From Larix kaempferi (Eukaryota; Streptophyta; Pinopsida; Pinales; Pinaceae): a stretch of DNA of 64,000 nt. The notes beneath the pieces were generated by a model, which saw nothing but the letters and a program-made list of their open reading frames with translations, did not search any database and had not been told where the DNA came from. Where the stretch lies: assembly GCA_027924585.1 (NCBI GenBank), contig BSBM01000307.1, positions 13,811,501-13,875,500 on the forward strand. The letters are read 5' to 3'. The position numbers and the translations under genes were made by a program. This document shows, in pieces, positions 60,792 to 64,000 of this stretch (position 1 is the first letter of the stretch; every line of letters starts with the position of its first letter).

Positions 60792-60862
60792 AGGGCATGG
60801 AGGAATTGAACCACCAACCTCCTGCTTGTAAGGTAGGTGCTCTTCCATTGAGCTAGAACCCT
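60792..60862 (-). tRNA. tRNA-Val(UAC)-like sequence, probably a pseudogene
   Basis: On the minus strand: acceptor AGGGTTC, D arm GCTC-AATGGAA-GAGC, anticodon stem CCTAC/GCAGG (one mismatch) with loop CTTACAA (anticodon TAC), T arm GGTGG-TTCAATT-CCTCC (one mismatch), and 3' acceptor ATGCCCT. The D and anticodon arms resemble bacterial or organellar tRNA-Val(UAC). The acceptor has two or three mismatches. No CCA is encoded. An old organelle-derived copy is possible. Confidence 0.45.
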
Positions 60863-60869
60863 TAAAGAA

Positions 60870-61722
60870 TTGGGGAGAGGAGCAATATTAACACCTAGAT
60901 TGCATGATTCGTAATTCTAATAAAAGACAATGTAAAGTCAAGTGTGTCTATAATTTCAACTTAATGTAATTTGTGTATCAATGTCCACTAGTGGCCAAAG
61001 ATGGTCAATGGGACTTCACATAGTGAAAATATAAGAATAAGAGCGTACATTGGAAGTTCCTAAAGCATCTCCAAAAAAGTAGAAACGGAATGGACCAAGA
61101 GATGAAATAAAGCAATCTCTACGACAATTAGAATCAAGAACAAGAAAGCGAAAATGGGTGATGGAAAGGATCTAAAGGAGAGAATCAAGAGAGAAGCTTT
61201 AGAGCACTGGAAGCCAATAAAAATAGGTTAGGTACAATGTGTCCCAACAACTCTCCTAAAGTGGATGATGTGATTTGTGATAGCAACAGTTTGGGGACTC
61301 TAAATTCTATCTATGTTGTCTAAGCAATCTCATCATAGAAATTTGGCCATAAGGCCTCTTGCTTAATGCATTATGAACCATATAGAGGATGGAACAAATG
61401 ACTCTAGTAAAGGGACAAGGTGAGACTTCCTTTCTCTATGTGAATCTCTAAAAAACGAATCATAACAACCACAAACATCATGATAACCAGCATAGCTCCA
61501 TCTTAAACCCGGATCTATCAAACACCGAGTGAGATCCAATTTCTTGAGGTGTAAATTTTTTTATTTTAAATTTTTTACACATTAAAAAGAAATTAAGTGC
61601 TTGTTATATCTAAGTTTAAGAAGAAATCAATATAATCTAATTTTTTTTTAAGCCAATATCATTTACTTTTTTTATGGAAACAACATGTTACATAACATTA
61701 CACAATGTTATGCGTTACAACA
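60870..61722 (-). repeat. LTR start of a second J-family gypsy (K)
   Basis: On the minus strand the LTR starts TGTTGTAACGC at 61722 after the tract AATATGGGGGAGA (61723-61735). It shares CGGATCTATCAAACACC and GATCCAATTTCTTGAG (61505-61550) with the J LTR at 17510-17550. Only about 40 bases of pol-side sequence (TTACAACCCAATATGG) are shared before similarity stops near 61770. Its far end is not determined. Confidence 0.5.
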
Positions 61723-61770
61723 TCTCCCCCATATTGGGTTGTAAAGCACCTTGCTACTCTTGGTGCAATT

Positions 61771-62926
61771 ACATGCAAATCTTATGAACAAGAAGGTTGT
61801 TGGCGATGTGCATTACAATGCAAGTCACAAAACATAACAGTTGCAATCATGGAACATCTCATTGAGAAAATATATGAAGAAAATTTAAATTTCTAAAATC
61901 TCAATATTAAAAATTCTTTTAATAAAAAAAGAGACTTATGGGATATTGCAAATGGCAAGGACTAGATAAAGGCTAGCTAGGATATAGGGACTAGAATAAG
62001 ACAATAAGGCTATTGCTTGGCATGTGTAATTGACACATATCGCATTCCCTTAGGTATTTCTGAAAGTCTGACTATTAGCACTCTAAGTTCTATGCTTGTG
62101 TCAAGTACAGATCATTACCGTAAAATGTCATCAGCATATAGATCCTCTTATGCATATGTTGTGTGTACAGTGTGACTTCAATTATAGTGTTTGTTCAGTT
62201 CAAGGAGATGCCAAATATTTAACACGGGAAGTTTTTAGATTGATGTATTTGTGCGTTGGGGTGTAGCAGCAAGAATCCTTGGTACACAGGAACACATCAT
62301 ATAAATTGTGTCATTAATTTTGAGTGGATCTCCTCAAGAAAATAATAATAGGGTTTGCGGCTCTGGGGATAGATCATATGAGTGGTTCCACAGTTTAGAA
62401 GTTAGGTTTGGCAGTCTATGAGTGCAGTACTATACTAAATTAAAACTTCATGGTTATAAAAATACTTTGAAAAAATAACTGCTTTCAAATTTTCAACAGA
62501 TTCACTACTTGATTGTACTCTAGTTTTCCCTGTGGTGAGTCTTGGGTTCACCCTGGGTGAACAGATATTTGTCTCCACTCCCTATGATAGTTTTGAGTTG
62601 TTCAAAGCTATAAAGGATGGTAAAAGAACTAGAACTGGCTGAGGGTTAGCCGGGGACCGGACCAGAAGCAGCCTACTAAAAATACATAAAATATGTGAAG
62701 TTTGCACACATACATTCATGTACACCAATGTAAGAAGTAGACACCAAATATACAAATTTTACCCATGTACATAACATATACTTATTCTTGCCACATATAT
62801 TTTACAATAGTAATAAATCTAGAAATTAAACACACCATATTGCTTCCATCCATTGGCAATATTTTAAATAATTATCATCTCTCCAGTATTAACTTGCAAA
62901 GGAATGTTATCTGAATAGTTTCTTAC
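61771..62926. other. Non-coding, nothing recognised
   Basis: No reading frame with a recognisable motif, no RNA gene. It may be intron or flank of the signal peptide peptidase locus. Confidence 0.4.
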
Positions 62927-63428
62927 ATTTGAAATATGGAAGGTGACAGTTTATCTGCAACTCATTCCACTTCTTTGGAAGAAAGCGCTCAATAGCAGGT
63001 AACAATGTGGCTCTGTATATGAGAAATCAACATTAAACCTTATTGTAAAACTAAAATATAATGTTCCATAAGATTGACACAACTGTCAATGCCACTAAAC
63101 TAATAACTGAAGGAATTGCTTAGTATAAGATGGGAACATACTATAATGCAATCATTCTTAGCACAAAAAACTGAAGAAATTGGTAATTGATGAAGTCTCT
63201 TGGCAATCATTAAACATGAAACTTAGCCACAGAAGTGCAATACTTCTATAATTAACTCCAAGGTTTAAAAACGTATGATAATGCAATTATTCCAAGAACA
63301 AAAAAGTAACTCGTGAGAATGGCATTGACAAAGTATTTTGATAAGAACTTGAACAACAAAAATAGTGAAACAGGAACAACACTTCCGATCAGAGGAAAGC
63401 GCACTGCATGCTCCTTTGACATGGTCTC
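62927..63428 (-). CDS. Signal peptide peptidase, two exons (partial gene or pseudogene)
   Basis: The first exon (about 63273-63428, minus) reads ETMSKEHAVRFPLIGS, then a membrane stretch SLFLLFKFLSKYFVNAIL and SYFFVLGIIALS, matching the N-terminal third of plant signal peptide peptidase. This is an ER intramembrane aspartyl protease that cleaves leftover signal peptides. The second exon (62927-63012) reads ATLLPAIERFLPKKWNELQ and PYF, with a good donor AAAT|GTAAGA. The catalytic YD and GLGD motifs would lie in later exons, which I do not find to the left. The donor I see after the first exon (TAC|GTTTTT) does not join the second exon in frame, so this could be a pseudogene, or the junction may lie elsewhere. 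Confidence 0.65.
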
Positions 63429-64000
63429 ATGTGCAACAAGCAACACATCAATTGCAAAAAAGCACAATGTGACAAACAAATGACTCAAGTTAAAAGAACA
63501 CTATATAAAGCATAAATTTAATTCTATCCACAACAGTATTTGCATGCATCTTTTTAGGAAAATTGAATTCTAACACACTACTAAATATAACGATTACAAG
63601 TTTCAAATTAACCCTCAAATGATGGAAGTGTTGAAGTGCAAAGCAAGTCCTTACCTCACACTACACAGACCCTAGCATGGAAGTAGAACTGTATCTAAGC
63701 TTGTGGGCCCTATATTCTAGACTTACGAAAAGGTTTTCGCTTCTCAAACTCAATTCCACCCATGCATACATATCTGTTGATTTCTGAAAAGAGAATTTAA
63801 TTTTATTGGATCTCTAATTTATGCAACAAATCTTCCATGTAGCCTCTTTCTGATTCCACCTCCAAGATGGGCTTTTTTGTATGCAGATCCAACATCTTTG
63901 ACCACCACTTTTTTCCATGTCAACTGCCTCTAAAAACCTAAGCTGTTGAAACTTTTGCATTGATGTGAACATGCACAATACCGTTTCAGAATCCTAATCC
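63429..64000. other. Right edge, no gene recognised
   Basis: Upstream side of the signal peptide peptidase exons. No further exon could be matched. A donor-like TTTTC|GTAAGT occurs on the minus strand near 63720, but the sequence before it does not fit the expected N-terminus. Confidence 0.35.

Overview
The window looks like intergenic DNA from a large seed-plant genome, possibly a gymnosperm, though the sequence does not prove which. It is AT-rich and densely packed with nested, decayed LTR retrotransposons. The only sign of a host protein gene is two exons of a signal peptide peptidase at the right edge (minus strand, 62927-63428). No ordinary host gene lies in between. Letters A-K below are my own labels.

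Left block (1-20640). An outer Ty1/copia element B (minus; 5' LTR 11268-11991) is interrupted by element A (plus, 2539-9563, target duplication GGTAG) and by element C (minus, 5' LTR 848-1472, running off the left edge). B is followed by the 3' end of a Ty3/gypsy chromovirus I (integrase tail, chromodomain and LTR start at 12487). Next comes a decayed minus-strand gypsy J (RNase H/integrase fragment 17861-18960, LTR start 17847) and an LTR-like block from 19234.

Central block (23846-57958). This is the main find. A giant Ty3/gypsy element E (plus strand, Tat-like) has two LTRs of about 6.54 kb (23846-37251 once its insertion is removed, and 51421-57958). Between them is a 2,009-codon gag-pol frame (37284-50281) with roughly two dozen nonsense codons but no frameshift that I can see. 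Each LTR carries, in sense orientation, a decayed reading frame of about 1,100 codons for a protein I do not recognise: a globular N-terminal half followed by coiled coils. In pol, an archaeal-type RNase H lies before the reverse transcriptase, and the RNase H after the RT has a degenerate active-site start. Copia element D (minus, 24726-31578, TSD TTCTC) sits in the 5' LTR. Copia element F (minus, 39480-46445, TSD TTTGT) sits in the protease region.

Copia elements A, C, D and F are one family. A, D and F, whose insides are fully visible, lack gag, protease and nearly all of integrase. They also share two short in-frame deletions inside the reverse transcriptase, yet have LTR pairs, PBS, PPT and perfect 5-bp target duplications. 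They therefore look like a non-autonomous family moved in trans. Their 3' non-coding region holds tandem arrays that differ between copies, and their LTRs carry a hairpin next to the TATA box whose stem covaries between copies.

Right block (57959-64000). An LTR-like piece starts with TGTAACATCCC on the minus strand (G). Next are the LTR end, PBS and gag start of another gypsy (H, plus), a long degenerate short-period repeat (60060-60740), a tRNA-Val(UAC)-like sequence (60792-60862, minus), a second LTR start of the J family (61722) and the signal peptide peptidase exons.
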